From Cycas panzhihuaensis (lineage: Eukaryota; Cycadophyta), in contig CM041465.1 in NCBI GenBank assembly GCA_023213395.1, positions 93,565,741-93,629,740 on the forward strand: DNA of 64,000 nt, written 5' to 3'. Below are positions 24,723-35,832 of the stretch, in pieces; the first letter of the stretch is position 1, and every line of letters starts with the position of its first letter. The position numbers and the translations under genes are program-made. Under the pieces are notes generated by a model that saw nothing but the letters and a program-made list of their open reading frames with translations, was not told where the DNA came from and did no database searches.

Positions 24723-27252
24723 TGTTTCCGGCTTAGAATGGATCTGGAATCACTTCGACCTGTAAGTGCGGTATGTCTACGGCATTATCATCACTTTTAT
24801 GTCTTGATTGTGCCTTACATATTTGCATCGTGTGACTTTGTGGGCGGCACGGTGCGTAGTCCACACCTATGTTTAGCCTATGGCGACTATAGCGGGGGCA
24901 CACTCTTAGCGAGTGTGGCACCACAGTGACCGTATTACTTCGCATCGCCCTCCTCTCTCCTGGACCCACAGGGTTTCGCCACCTCCACCCGTGTGATGTC
25001 TCATCGTCGCTTGGTTAGCTTGCCACCTCATTTGGGGGCCTATTTACGCTCCCGTGGGCCGTTTCTTGGCTTGTTTGCTCCGGGTGGGTGTTTTAGTTGT
25101 CCTTTAGCCTTTTACCGTTTGCCCCGACTGGACGGTTGGCGGGCCCCATTTGTGTCTCTGGTGCATCTGCCAGTAATCTTGTGATGGCCGTGATCTTGTT
25201 CTGCATTTGGAATTTTGATGCCATTTGGAATATTCATCTGCTAAAATTTCCATGATCTGTTGTCTCTGTTTGTTTTAAAATCCGTAGTGGCAATTTGCAT
25301 TTATTGCGAAGCGCCCACGTGGTTCGCGCCTTTTTCCCTTCGGTAGGTACCCTATTCGCGTACTTTAGGGTTTTGCTTTAGTACTTAAGCATCTTTTGGG
25401 ACTTTTTGGATCTTTTACTCACTTTTGGAAGTTACTCTCAAGAAAACTCTCTCCTGCTACGCTTTCTGCTTTCTGCTTTTCTGCAGCAGGACACTGCACT
25501 CTTCATCTGACGCCCGGCTCTCCTTGGCTCGGTTGAGACATTCTCTCAACCCCTCAGCGCCTGAGAGGGCTCCTTTGAAGCGGTTTCAGTAGGTCTCTAT
25601 CCAGGCATCCATGAGCCCTACGTTTGTGTGTTCTCCATCATACCGTAGCGGGGCCTCAAACCCGCCTCGCTCCAGATCCGGGCTGTTTTTCCCTCCTTCA
25701 TTGTCCTTTGGCTGAGGCAAGCCCCTTGCCTCTTCCTCCCAGGTACTCTTTACTCTTTGTTAAGTTCTTTGCAATATTCTTGCTCCACTCATTTGTTCAT
25801 GTTTGTTGCTTGAAGTTTGGTCCTCTTTCCTTTGTGAGGACTGTTGTTCCACTTTCTCTTGCCTCTTGCCTGCGTTTGCTGTCCAAAGCAGCGGCGTGAG
25901 GGGTTGCATAGGCTTTGGGAGAGGAGCTGGGTGGATTCCGTACCACCTTCCACGCTCCCGAAGTGGCTCCAAGCCCTCCAAAGCTTCCTCCTCGCCTCAT
26001 GTTGCTCTTGGCCATCTAAACAAGGGTTTAGAGACTCAGGTCGCTTAAACCAAACCCACTGCATCACGAGTTGCGTGATTTGGGACCCCTTGCTCAGTTT
26101 GGGAATCATTCGTAGTTCTCAACTACCATTCGTGGCTTTGCCTTTGCTCCCTATTACGGTTTGCTCCCGTAGCATCCGGTTCCCGTGGGTGTCTTTGGGT
26201 CTTTCTTGCCCCTTCTTGCGGTAGTTTTCCACCCTTGAGTCTTGACTTTCTCCTCACGCCCGTGGCTCTTGGGGAGAGGTTTGGGCACCATTTATGCGGT
26301 GAGGCCACTCGAGGCTTACCTTGTTGTTTCCTTTCATTTGGATCGTTCTTCTTTGGTATTTTCCTTATTGTACTAACATTGATGCATGTACATTTAGACT
26401 CGTTTATGTTGTTAGACATATATTGCTAGATCTTTGTGTTGCATATAGGTGTCTCCCCTCGGCAGAGGGAGACCGTTGTTGCTCTGGTACTCGGGACGCC
26501 ATGAGAACGTTGCGTTGCCCCTTCCACCCAGAAGCGTCCCTTGCGTGTGTCATATTTTATGCTATCTCATTTGCTAGTTAGCGCTTTTCCTTCCTTCTAG
26601 ATCGCATTTATTTTTCCCGGGAAGGTAAGGAAGCCCTGCTCGCCGCCGCTACATTTCACATCCCAGATGCTTGTGAGTGGTTGGGTGCTCCTCGGAAGGC
26701 TACGCCATCTCTCACGCTTTCGCCCGGTGCACGCTTTGTCCCCTTCGCACCTTGCTTTTTACCTTTTATTCCTTTCCTAGTAATTAGAACATCGAAGATT
26801 AAAAGGAAAATTGCCTTTTGTATTAGTTTGCAATTTGTTTGCCTTGTTGCATGTACTTTTGTTATTCGTAGGAAAGGTTGTAGGAGTCTTCTTCTCCTTA
26901 CCCTTCCTCCCTCTTCCTTAGCCATGAGCGCCTTGCTTCCCGTCGCTCGTGTACAGGTTAGTTTGCATAGGATTGTTCTTGGCCTATCCTTGTTAGGTTC
27001 TTTCTCTCTCCTTCCGCCACCCAAGGGTGGAGGGGCCTACTCCTGTGTCAACCCGGGTCTGCCCCACGATCTTCGCCCTTCGCTCGAGGTGGTGAAGGGT
27101 CACCCAAGAGTAGCCATACTCCATTGCGGATCCCGAACTCGCTCGGCCGCAGGCGCCTGCGTGGTAGTTGCTTGCCTTGTAGGTTCCACTTCCCACCGCT
27201 TTCGTCACCATCTCTCCCGCCTATCGGGCCGGTTATCCCAGAATGTGGCCCA
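24723..27252 (+). repeat. 5' LTR of element C (2530 bp)
   Basis: Starts TGTTTCCGGCTTAGAATGG and ends near GGCCCA before the primer site GGGCGACCACACTGGGA. It matches 33052-35571 over its length, with identical stretches broken by clusters of small indels. The start inside B's integrase marks the insertion point. The many small ORFs here are incidental. Confidence 0.88.
25316..25321. promoter_or_regulatory. G-box CACGTG in element C LTR
   Basis: The hexamer sits in a conserved stretch GCGCCCACGTGGTTCGCGCC, upstream of the segment with TACTTTAGGGTTTTGC. The same site is in the D LTR at 33634-33639. G-boxes are bound by plant bZIP and bHLH factors, so a role in LTR promoter activity is possible but inferred. 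Confidence 0.35.
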
Positions 27253-27515
27253 TCGGGCGACCACACTGGGACCGCCAAGAAGGGAGCTAGTCTCGCCTTC
27301 TTCGGTTGGTTTCGCTACTCTGTGTGATCCTTTCTATACATGTCTTGACCTCCACGTTGGGCGACCCCAACGCAGCGTGTTATACCATTCCTTCTCTTTT
27401 CACGGCATCGCTTGGCCGACCTTGCATGCGCCTGTTTCTCTCGTCGTTGGCGGTCTACCCCTTTGTTAGAAGACCCCGAGTATAGCCTTCTTGCCTCGTC
27501 GGATCCCGTCCGACT
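27253..27515 (+). other. Primer-binding site and leader of element C
   Basis: GGGCGACCACACTGGGACC follows the LTR and matches the D site TGGCGACCATCTGGGG. The leader to the gag ATG at 27516 contains the conserved GGGAGCTAGTCTCG block seen in A, B and D. Confidence 0.6.
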
Positions 27516-29651
27516 ATGGAAGGGTACTCTTCCGATTGACCTATCCCGCCTTGCTATGGAAACCCAAGCTCTTCCTTCGTCATTCGAGTCCACCCAAGAG
27601 GGTGGCGACTCCTTTACTACCCGATCGATCAACACCTTTCTTGTGCTCCCCATCCTTCTACCCACGCCAGAGAGGGATCCGTTCCTCCCGAGGATTGCCA
27701 CGCATGGGCGATTTTATGAGGAACCTTGGATGGACATGCCTTGTTCGAGGTCCCGATCACCTCTTATGGGTATGTGGGGACTCCTCCCGTTGGCGTGCTT
27801 GAGGCTCTTGGCGGATGCCGCGTGCGGCATGCTCTCAACCACGTCCCGAGTGGCTTGAGGGTGTCCTGCAGGGAGCCTCTTCCTCCTCCTCGCTCTTCCC
27901 CTCACGCTTCATCCTCGTCCGCCTTTCTGTGACAACAAACCCTTTCGTGCCTACGCCAGACGCCCCATTCGTTTCTGCGGTGGGGCACGTGTGGCACCTT
28001 CCATCCCTTATCAAGGCCCTAATGCCTTAAGGCCTTCTCACGGTGTGTCTGTCCCTCAACCGGGGTTAGCATACGTTCCCGATCCAACTAATGTGCCGTC
28101 CTAATCGGCACATGCCGCTCCTAGTAGGCCTAGTCGCCTGCTAGCCTTCCACCCGCCATGTGGGATCTGTTCCCACGCATCTTCCAACCCAGTAGCGTTG
28201 GTGCTTCTTTCACGTTCCCCGTGGTATACTTCTCAACCTTGGGGGTAGGGAAGCCGTCTTCTGTTTATGGGGTGGATCCGCTACACCCATACGGAATGGC
28301 CCCACCCACGGTGGCTGTATGGGCGAACCCTGCCCGCATCCCTCTTGTCCGCCATCCAATGCGGTTCCATCCGGTTGTGCCTTCGCAAGGGAATCCGACT
28401 CCTTCCAAGGCGCCTCTTCCACACCTCTCGTCAAGGGTGGTTCCTCAAGGAGGGATGGGTGTCCTACCCCATCCGCCTCCTTGCGCGCCACCTACCGGCG
28501 TTCGTTGATCCTACTTGCCTGTGCAAGGGCGCGCCTTCGTGGACTTTAGGTCAACCCCTCTCTCGGTTGAGGCGTTGAACCAACTTGCCGCCTCATCCTC
28601 TGAAGTTCCTAGATTGATGGGACTTCGTCATGAAGACCATGAGCATGTCCGTAGTTTCTCTATGGCATGCATCGATTCGGGCTTACGACCATATTTTGAT
28701 GAAACTCTTTCCTCGATCCTTGCGGTGGCGCCTTAAATGGTTTTATCGTCTCCCCGCCCACTCGCCTATTCATTCCAAAGAATTGGTGGGCGAGTTCATC
28801 AATTACTTTGATGTAGCTTCGCCCATTCGAGAGCGGGATGAAGTCCCTTCTCTCGCTCAAACAAGGTCACGATGAGATGAATCGTGACTTTGTGCCGATT
28901 CCACGATCCGCTTCACTCCACCAAAGCGACTTTGCCCGAGGAGGCGGGACTGTTTGTCAATGCGCCGTCCCAAGTCCACGTGGAAGTCCTCAAGATGGGG
29001 CGACCACGTGTGATTCCGCTGATCGCCAAGTGCTTGGCGTTGGAGGCTATTGAGATCCAAGGCGGTCTCAAGAAACCTCTTAAGCCCTCACAACGCCGTG
29101 AGGCACCACCCCACCAAAGACACTAAACCTTCTCACCGACGCGGTCTTCCTCTCATCCCACCGAGAGGACCTTAGATCCCCTCACTCGCCTATACGCTCG
29201 TTCGAGCGTACGATGAAGGAGCTCAAGCTTCAAGGTCCTTCGTCTCCTACTTCAAACAAACAAGTCCAACAAACTACCCAAGCTCCTCTTCCCGGAATGG
29301 AACGCCTCCTCCCAAGCGAGAAGGTCCGACCTCCGTTTGAGAAGAAGTGGTGTTCCATTCATGGGGATTGCTTCCATGACGATTCACGTTGTAGGGCCCA
29401 AAGATCAGAGGGATGCCCCTCGACGCGATTCCTCTCCCAAGCGGGCCTCAAGGCCTAATCTAGACCAACCTGTTCACAAGGATCCGTTCCCTAAACATGG
29501 GGAACGTGATAGCAACCCCCACACCAAGACCAACCGTCACCGAGGAAGATCACACGATCCCGCCCTTCCGCGACAAAGGGAAGGGCGCCTTAACTCTTCT
29601 TCCTCTTCTCGTTCTCCCAGCCCGTACTCGTCGCCTTCACGACCGGAATAG
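27516..29651 (+). pseudogene. gag: gag of element C
   Basis: The ATG at 27516 (MEGYSSD) aligns with the gag starts of A and B. The conserved parts appear in changing frames: STQEGGD near 27590, LHPYGMAPPT near 28285, the core near 28600-28760 (PEVPRL-GTSS equivalents, then WFYRLPAHSPIHSKELV), LKQGHDEMNRDFV near 28850-28900, and a Lys/Arg-rich tail (29337-29651). At the codon where A and B have TAA this copy has CAA. The many frame changes cannot be translated without gaps. It is gag by alignment with B. Confidence 0.75.
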
Positions 29652-30431
29652 GGGAAGAAGGTGATTCAGCTTGAAGCAACTCCGACTTTCGCCCACGCGA
29701 TCTCAAGCGCTAAGGAAGCGGAGCCGCTTCTTCCGTTCCTTCCGATCCCCTTCCGGAGACCCTTCCTCCGGAAATCCCTCTTTTCCCCAAGGCTATTCCT
29801 GTGCGCCCGGGTCGTTACGACTTTCGAAGGGCACTTACCCAACCCACTGGGAAGGGTAAACCCTTCTCCGTCGTGGACGAGCTCCATACGGTCGCTGCAG
29901 GAATGTCCTTGATGGACGTTCTGAGGAGTTGTCCCGAGCAACGGGCCCTCCTCCTGGAAGCTTTAGGATCGGGAGATGTGCCTGTCCACGCTTTGGGCGT
30001 CGCCCAAGGTGGCGGACCCACTATTTCCTTCGATCCTAAGGATCTTCCTCCTCACGGTGAGCGGAACGTCGGTGGAACTTCCCATTCACCATCACGATCG
30101 TCACGCTGATTGTACCCTCCAAGAACTGTTGTCGACAACGCCACTTCTATCAATGACATGCCCTTGCGTGTTATGCAAGAGCTTGGTATCTCCGCCTGAA
30201 CCTGTTCCTGGCGATGCCAAGGGTATGAGTGGCGAGAAGACCCCTCTCGGATGCATCGCGATCCCGCTCACCCTTGGGGCAAAACCGTCTGCCGATGTTG
30301 TAGTCCTCGGCCGGCGTGGATTACAACCTCCTTCAGGTCGCCCATGGCTCGACCAAATGGGAGCCGTGTGTTCGACCCTTTGGGGGCGCTTTAAATTGGC
30401 CCATGACGGACGAATGAGAGTGGTTCCGTGA
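29652..30431 (+). pseudogene. pol: Protease region of element C
   Basis: The segment at 29801-30109 reads RPGRYDFRRALTQPTGKGK and MSLMDVLRSCPEQRALLLEA, as in B. The active-site stretch near 30130 reads VVDNATSINDMPL in a shifted frame, and a GRPWLDQMGAVCSTLWG block appears near 30335-30385. Compared with A (DNGSS) the Gly is replaced. Frame changes occur several times. Confidence 0.72.
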
Positions 30432-31590
30432 GCGTCCTTTTGCCAAACAAACTCGTTATGCCAATTCCTAAGAAACCAAGGTTCACCCACTCACGCCTCG
30501 GCTTGTTCAATTGGTATACCCAATCTGTCGGAAGAAGATCCCACATCTTCCCTTCCTAGTCTCAAGACGTTTTGCCCCTATTGGCGTCGGAGTTATGGGT
30601 ACCTTGCTTCGTTCAATGATGATGAATCGCTTGACGGAGACGAGGGTTGTCTCCACCCCATTTCTTTCCTTCGCGCCAATAGGCCGTACCTGTCTCGCTC
30701 TAGACCCTCGTTCGGAACCTCTCTCGTTGGTGAGACTAGCCCCTCGTGCGTGTCACACACCATCGCTCGTCTTGACCCGCCCATCGGGTTCTTCTTTTCA
30801 TTACCCTCCGCAGGTGATGGTTTTGAGGAATTGCCTTTCGCTCCTCTCGAGGAGCCTCTTTCTGGTTTTCCTTCGGATTTCCATGAAAGAGTTGAGCGAT
30901 CCGATGATCACCCCGGGTCCCGTTGCTCCTTTCCCTTCTAGCGCTTCTTCTACTCGAAATAAGGTCATCCATGGAGTGGACTATTTCGAGGATGACGGCT
31001 ATTTGGAGCACCTGGCTGGCCCTGCACCCACTCCGCCCTCTGGTCACCACCGGCACGGGCACCGGAAGACCCCTGCGACCGGAGCCACGCTCACGATCCG
31101 ATCCTCTCCTATTCCTCCTCCTCCGTTGATCTTGCCCTCTTCACTTTGAAGAGGGCAATGCCATGTGCATGGGGGAATTCAAGGCGTAGTCTTGGCCCCG
31201 CAAGGTCATTAGGGTTGGGGCGAATGCTCTCTGATGAGATTAGGGAATATTCCCTTCATTCCGTGAATTTCGAGACATTTTCGCGTGGGATTATCGACAT
31301 GAAGGGAATCGACCCTCGATTGTCACCCATAACCTCACCACCCTTCCCGGCGCCCACCACATGCGCGAAGGTCCCTTCACCAAGCTTTACGCCACCGTCC
31401 AAGATGGAGGTAGAAAAGCTTCGACGCCGAGCTCGAATATCTCCATGACCGTTGACCAAATTCCAACCCTGGGTCGGTCCTTTTGTCATTATCGAATCTC
31501 TCGATAATGGTGCCTATAGGATAGCCACCGGAGGGACTCGAATTTGAGAAAGCCGTTAATGGGATGTTCCTTAAGAAGTTTTACGCTTGA
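30432..31590 (+). pseudogene. pol: Internally deleted pol of element C: RT start fused to integrase end
   Basis: The linker (YFEDDGYLEHLAG near 30980) and the first RT codons (MKGIDP, then MEVEKL near 31405-31421) run directly into codons that in B lie at the integrase C-terminus (LEYLHDRLTKFQP, then SLDNGAYRIAT), ending at a TGA at 31588. Compared with B, the 22283 to about 24635 equivalent is missing, removing the RT core, RNase H and integrase core. Element D has the same junction at 39690-39705. No catalytic pol function can remain. Confidence 0.82.
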
Positions 31591-32233
31591 CCCTTCGGCG
31601 ATCCCCTCGCCCTTCTCCGAAACGAGCCTAAACTACCATCTTAGGTTGTCCCCATTCTTCCCGGCCGCGTGTAGAATGGCTATTTAAGATGGACCCCGCT
31701 TTGTCTCTCTGGTTCCGTCCGTGGAACCCGCGTTCCCGTATCCTCTTGGGAACCTTGGTCCTCTCGCTTGGGCATCTCCCAACCGGAGGACGCTTGGGGC
31801 ATTGTTGCCCCTCTTTCCTGTCTGGCGTTTCCTTCGCATATCCCGTTATGCTCTCCTGCAGACATGTATGCCGCCCTGCTTCCTAACCTCACACCTCCAT
31901 GTCGTCCGCTCACAGGTGTGTGTGCCCCTTAGGTGTGTGGTTATACATGGAGGGAAACGTGTGCATCATACTATAAAATGTTCATAACATGAATCACCTA
32001 CTACACAACATAACACTCACCCCATGCATATATACACATCAAAATCATGTCATCATACATCACAGGAAGCCGGTGTCCTCAGGGGGTACAATCATATGGT
32101 CCTATATATGACCCTGAGGCCCGTGCTTTCCTCTGCCAAACTATCCATCCATGTTCATCGCTATGGCCCACACAGGTTACCTCATTGCTAGGTCCTCCTA
32201 CCCTTGGCCAATTGTCTCTGCTTTTCTAAGTGT
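31591..32233 (+). other. Element C spacer; PMD segment absent
   Basis: Matches B at 40001-40615, then jumps to the equivalent of B near 43660 (CCTCATTGCTAGGTCCTCC at both). The 3-kb antisense PMD block of B is therefore absent from C, with the junction near 32140-32180. No gene of its own is seen. Confidence 0.7.
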
Positions 32234-32700
32234 TGCCTTCATCACCGATCATCCGCTTGGATTTTGTGTCGCTTTATGTCTGCCACATCTTTACCGACGG
32301 AAGCGCAGTAACCTCGAACCTTCACCATTGCGTGGATTCTCATGACCCTTCCAGTTATGATCTCCTCCGCTGGGATCTTCCTCCGGAGGCTACCAACAAT
32401 GAAGCCGAGTATACCGCCATCGAAGCCCTTACCGATGCCCTTCGTTTCCATCACGACCCATTGTTTTGCTCTGCGACTCTCAAGTTGTGGTGTCTCATCT
32501 CACCCAGTCTCAGGTGCGATGCCCTCACTTGAGGACTCTTGCTTCGCCGCGGATCCCTCTGGCCCGTTTCTCTTGTTGATATCGGATATCCCTCGGGCTC
32601 TCAACGCCGAGGCAGATAGCCTTGTTCGCCTCATCCTTGAGCGCTCGCCTGGCCGACCGTCCACCGAGTCTTGCTTGGCCTTCCTGCCGCCCAAGCCTCA
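32234..32700 (+). pseudogene. Archaeal-type RNase H (aRNH) of element C
   Basis: In alternating frames this reads FTDGSA (first Asp), ATNNEAEYTA (catalytic Glu), ALTDALRFHHDPL, a decayed CDSQ-equivalent (CSATLKLW) followed by SHLTQ-like codons, and IPRALNAEADSLVRLIL (last Asp). This is the D-E-D-D pattern of archaeal-like RNase HI, distinct from the gypsy RNase H linked to RT. It lies after the pol remnant, just before the 3' LTR. It would remove RNA from hybrids. Frame breaks make this copy doubtful, but Glu and the terminal Asp are kept where B has lost Glu. Confidence 0.78.
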
Positions 32701-33051
32701 GTGGTTGGTCGCCTCCGGCCATGATTTGCTCGCACCTCGAAATCGGGTTGCTAACGAGGTAAAACTATGGTACCCACCATTTGTTCCCCATGTGGTCTGC
32801 ATGCTCCTTTGCATTCATTGTGGTGGGGCGGCCCCTACCGTCCCTTTCTCCCACGGTTTCTGTGTGGCTCATGGCGGCCCTATGTTGTCTCCACCGCTTT
32901 CGTATCCGCAGCGTTCGCCACGACACTCGCCGGCACCCTTGCCCACCGATCGATCTTGATTGATATATCTATATACACATGTACTACAGGTTGTGTTGCC
33001 GATTCGCCATCGCATCGAGCCCGAGCTGGCGAGGCTCACGCCATAAGGCGG
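32701..33051 (+). other. 3' untranslated end of element C, with weak polypurine tract
   Basis: After the RNase H a short Pro-rich reading frame is possible but unsupported. The bases before the LTR (CCATAAGGCGG) are the counterpart of the clear tract CCAAGGGGCCAG in B. Confidence 0.5.
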
Positions 33052-35571
33052 TGTTTCCGGCCCGGAATGGATACGGAATCACCGAGCTCGGTAAGTGCGG
33101 TATGTCTCGCATTATCATCACTTTTATGTCTTGATTATGCCTTACATATTTGCATCGTATGACTTTGTGGCGGCACGGTCCGTCCACACTATGTTTAGCC
33201 TATGGCGACTATAGCGAGGGCACACTCTAGCGAGTGTGGCACCACAGTGACCGTATTACTTCCGCATCCGCCTCCTCTCTCTGGACCCACCGGGTTTGCG
33301 CCACCTCCACCGTGTGATGTCTCATCGTCGCTTGGTTAGCTTGCCACCTCATTTGGGGCCTATTTCCTCCCGTGGGCCGTTTCTTGGCTTGTTTGCTCCG
33401 GTGGGTGTTTTAGTTGTCCTTTAGCCTTTTCGGCCGTTTTGCTGACTGGACCGGTTGGCGGGCCCCATTTGTGTCTCTGGTGCATCGTAGTAATCTTGAT
33501 CTGTAGTGATCTTGTGATCTGCATTTGGAATTTCAGTATGCCATTGGAATATTGTGCAGCTTAAAATTCCATGATCTGACATCTCTGTTTGTTTTAAAAT
33601 CCCGTGGCAATTTCGCATTTATTGCGAAGCGCCCACGTGGTTCGCGCCTTTTCCCTTCGGTAGCCCTATTCGCGTACTTTAGGGTTTTGCTTTAGTACTT
33701 AAGCATCTTTTGGGACTTTTTGGATCTTTTACTCACTTTTGGAAGTTACTCTCGAAAACTCTCTCTGCCTCTGCTTTCTTTCTTTCCGCAGCCGGACTGA
33801 CTCTTCATACAGCGCCCCGCGCTCCTTCGGCTCGGCTGAGACATTCTCTCAGCCCCTCAGGCGCCTGGAGAGGGCTCCTTTAAAGCGGTTTCAGTAGGTC
33901 TCTATCCAGCGATCCATGAGCCCTACGTTTGCAGGTGTTCTCCATCATACCGTAGCGGGGCCTCAAACACGCCTCTACTCCAGATCTGGGCTGTTTTTCT
34001 AGCCCTCCTTCATTGTCCTTTGGCTGAGGCAAGCCCCTTGCCTCTTCCTCCCAGGTACTCTTTACTTTTTGTTAAGTTCTTTGCAATATTCTTGCTCCAG
34101 CTCATTTGTTCATGTTTGTTGCTTGAAGTTTGATCCTCTTTCCTTTGTGAGGACTGCATCCACTTTCTCTTGCCTCTTGCTGCGTTCTTTGTCCAAAGCG
34201 GCGTGAGGGGTTGCATAGTCTTTAGGAGAGGAGCTGGGTGGATTAGTACCACCTTTCACGCTTCCGAAGTGGTACCAAACCCTCCAAAGCTTCCCTCTCG
34301 CCTCATGTTGCTCTTGGCCATCTAAACAAGGGTTTAGAGACTCAGGTTTGCCCAAACCCAGTGACATCACGAGTTGCGTGGCCGATTTGGGACCCTTGCT
34401 CAGTTTGGGAATCATTCGTAGTTCTCAACTACCATTCGTGGCTTTGCCTTTGCTCCCCGGTTACCCGGTTTGCTCCCCGTAGCATCCCGGTTCCCCGTGG
34501 GTGTCTTTGGGTCTTTCTTGCCCCTTCTTGCGGTAGTTTTCCACCTTGAGTCTTGACTTTCTCCTCACTGCCCGTGGCTCTTGGGGAGAGGTTTGGGCAC
34601 CATTTGGTGAGAGGCCACTCGAGGCTTACCTTGTTGTTTCCTTTCATTTGGATCGTTCTTCTTTGGTATTTTCCTTATTGGACTAACATTGATGCATGTA
34701 CATTTAGACTCTCGTTTATGTTGTTAGACATATATTGCTAGATCTTTGTGTTGCATATAGGTGTCTCCCCGGCAGAGGGAGACCGTTGTTGCTTACAGTA
34801 CTCGGGACGGGCGGAGAGCGTTGCTGTTGCCCCTTCCACAGTAAGCGTCCCTTGCGTGTGTCATATTTTATGCTATCTCATTTGCTAGTTAGCGCTTTCC
34901 TTCCTTCCTTGATCGCATTTATTTTTCCCGGGAAGGTAAGGAAGCCCTGCTCGCCGCCGCTACATTTCACATCCCAGATGCATGAGTGGTTGGGTGCTCC
35001 TCAGGAAGGCTACGCCATCTCTCACGCTTCGGCCCGGTGCACGCTTTGTCCCCTTCGCACCCTTGCTTTTTACCTTTTATTCCTTTCCTAGTAATTAGAA
35101 CATCGAAAGATTAAAAGGAAAATTGCTTTTGTATTAGTTTGCAATTTGTTTGCCTTGTTGCATGTACTTTTGTTATTCGTAGGAAAGGTTGTAGGAGTCT
35201 TCTTCTCCCTTACCCTTCCTCCCTCTTCCTTAGCCATGAGCTCTTGCTTCCGCATCGCTCGTGTGCAGGTTAGTTTGCATAGGATTGTTCTTGGCCTATC
35301 CTTGTTAGGTTCTTTCTCTCTCCCTTCTGGCCACCCAAGGGTGGAGGGGCCTACTCCCGAGTCAGCAGGGTTCGTCCTCACGTATCTTCGCCCTTCGCTC
35401 AAGGTGGTGAAGGGTCACCCGAGAGTAGCCATACTCCATTGCGGATCCGAACTCGCGCTCGCCGCAGGCGCTTCTGCGTGGTAGTTGCTTGCCTTGTAGG
35501 TTCCACTTCCCACTGCTTTCGTCACCATCTCTCCCGCGCCTATCGGTCGGTTATCCGTAGCGGCCCGTCCA
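33052..35571 (+). repeat. LTR shared by elements C (3') and D (5'), 2520 bp
   Basis: Begins TGTTTCCGGCCCGGAATGG and ends CGGCCCGTCCA directly before the primer site TGGCGACCATCTGGGG. It is preceded by C's 3' end and followed by a second internal region, so it lies between two interiors. It is near-identical to 24723-27252 outside indel clusters. Confidence 0.88.
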
Positions 35572-35832
35572 TGGCGACCATCTGGGGCGCCAAGAAGGGA
35601 GCTAGTCTCGCTCTCTTCGGTTGGTTTCGCTACTCCTGTGTGATCCTTTCTATACATGTCTTGACCTCCACGTTGGGCAGCCCCCAACGCGCGTGTTATA
35701 CCATTCCTTCTCTTTTCCTGGCATCGTCGGTCGACCTTGCATGCGCCGTTTCTCTCGTCGTTTGCGCGGTCTACCCCCTTTGTTAGAAGACCCCGAGTAT
35801 AGCCTTCTTGCCTCGTCGGATCCGTCCAGACT

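Larger units (their letters stand above)
24723..35571 (+). mobile_element. Non-autonomous Tat-type element C
   Basis: Two LTRs (24723-27252 and 33052-35571) enclose gag, protease, a pol remnant and an archaeal-type RNase H. The RT-RNase H-integrase block is missing. It is related to B but distinctly richer in CG. It lies inside the integrase end of B. The left flank is CAACT, but no matching duplication follows the right LTR because element D's interior continues there. The reading frames are broken by many 1-6 base indels, most near CG-containing spots. Confidence 0.85.

Noticed and set aside
25624-27932. Many overlapping ORFs, some over 200 codons, in the C LTR and leader
   Set aside because: GC-rich LTR sequence is open in many frames; none has a recognisable domain, and the same positions in the D LTR are shifted by indels.
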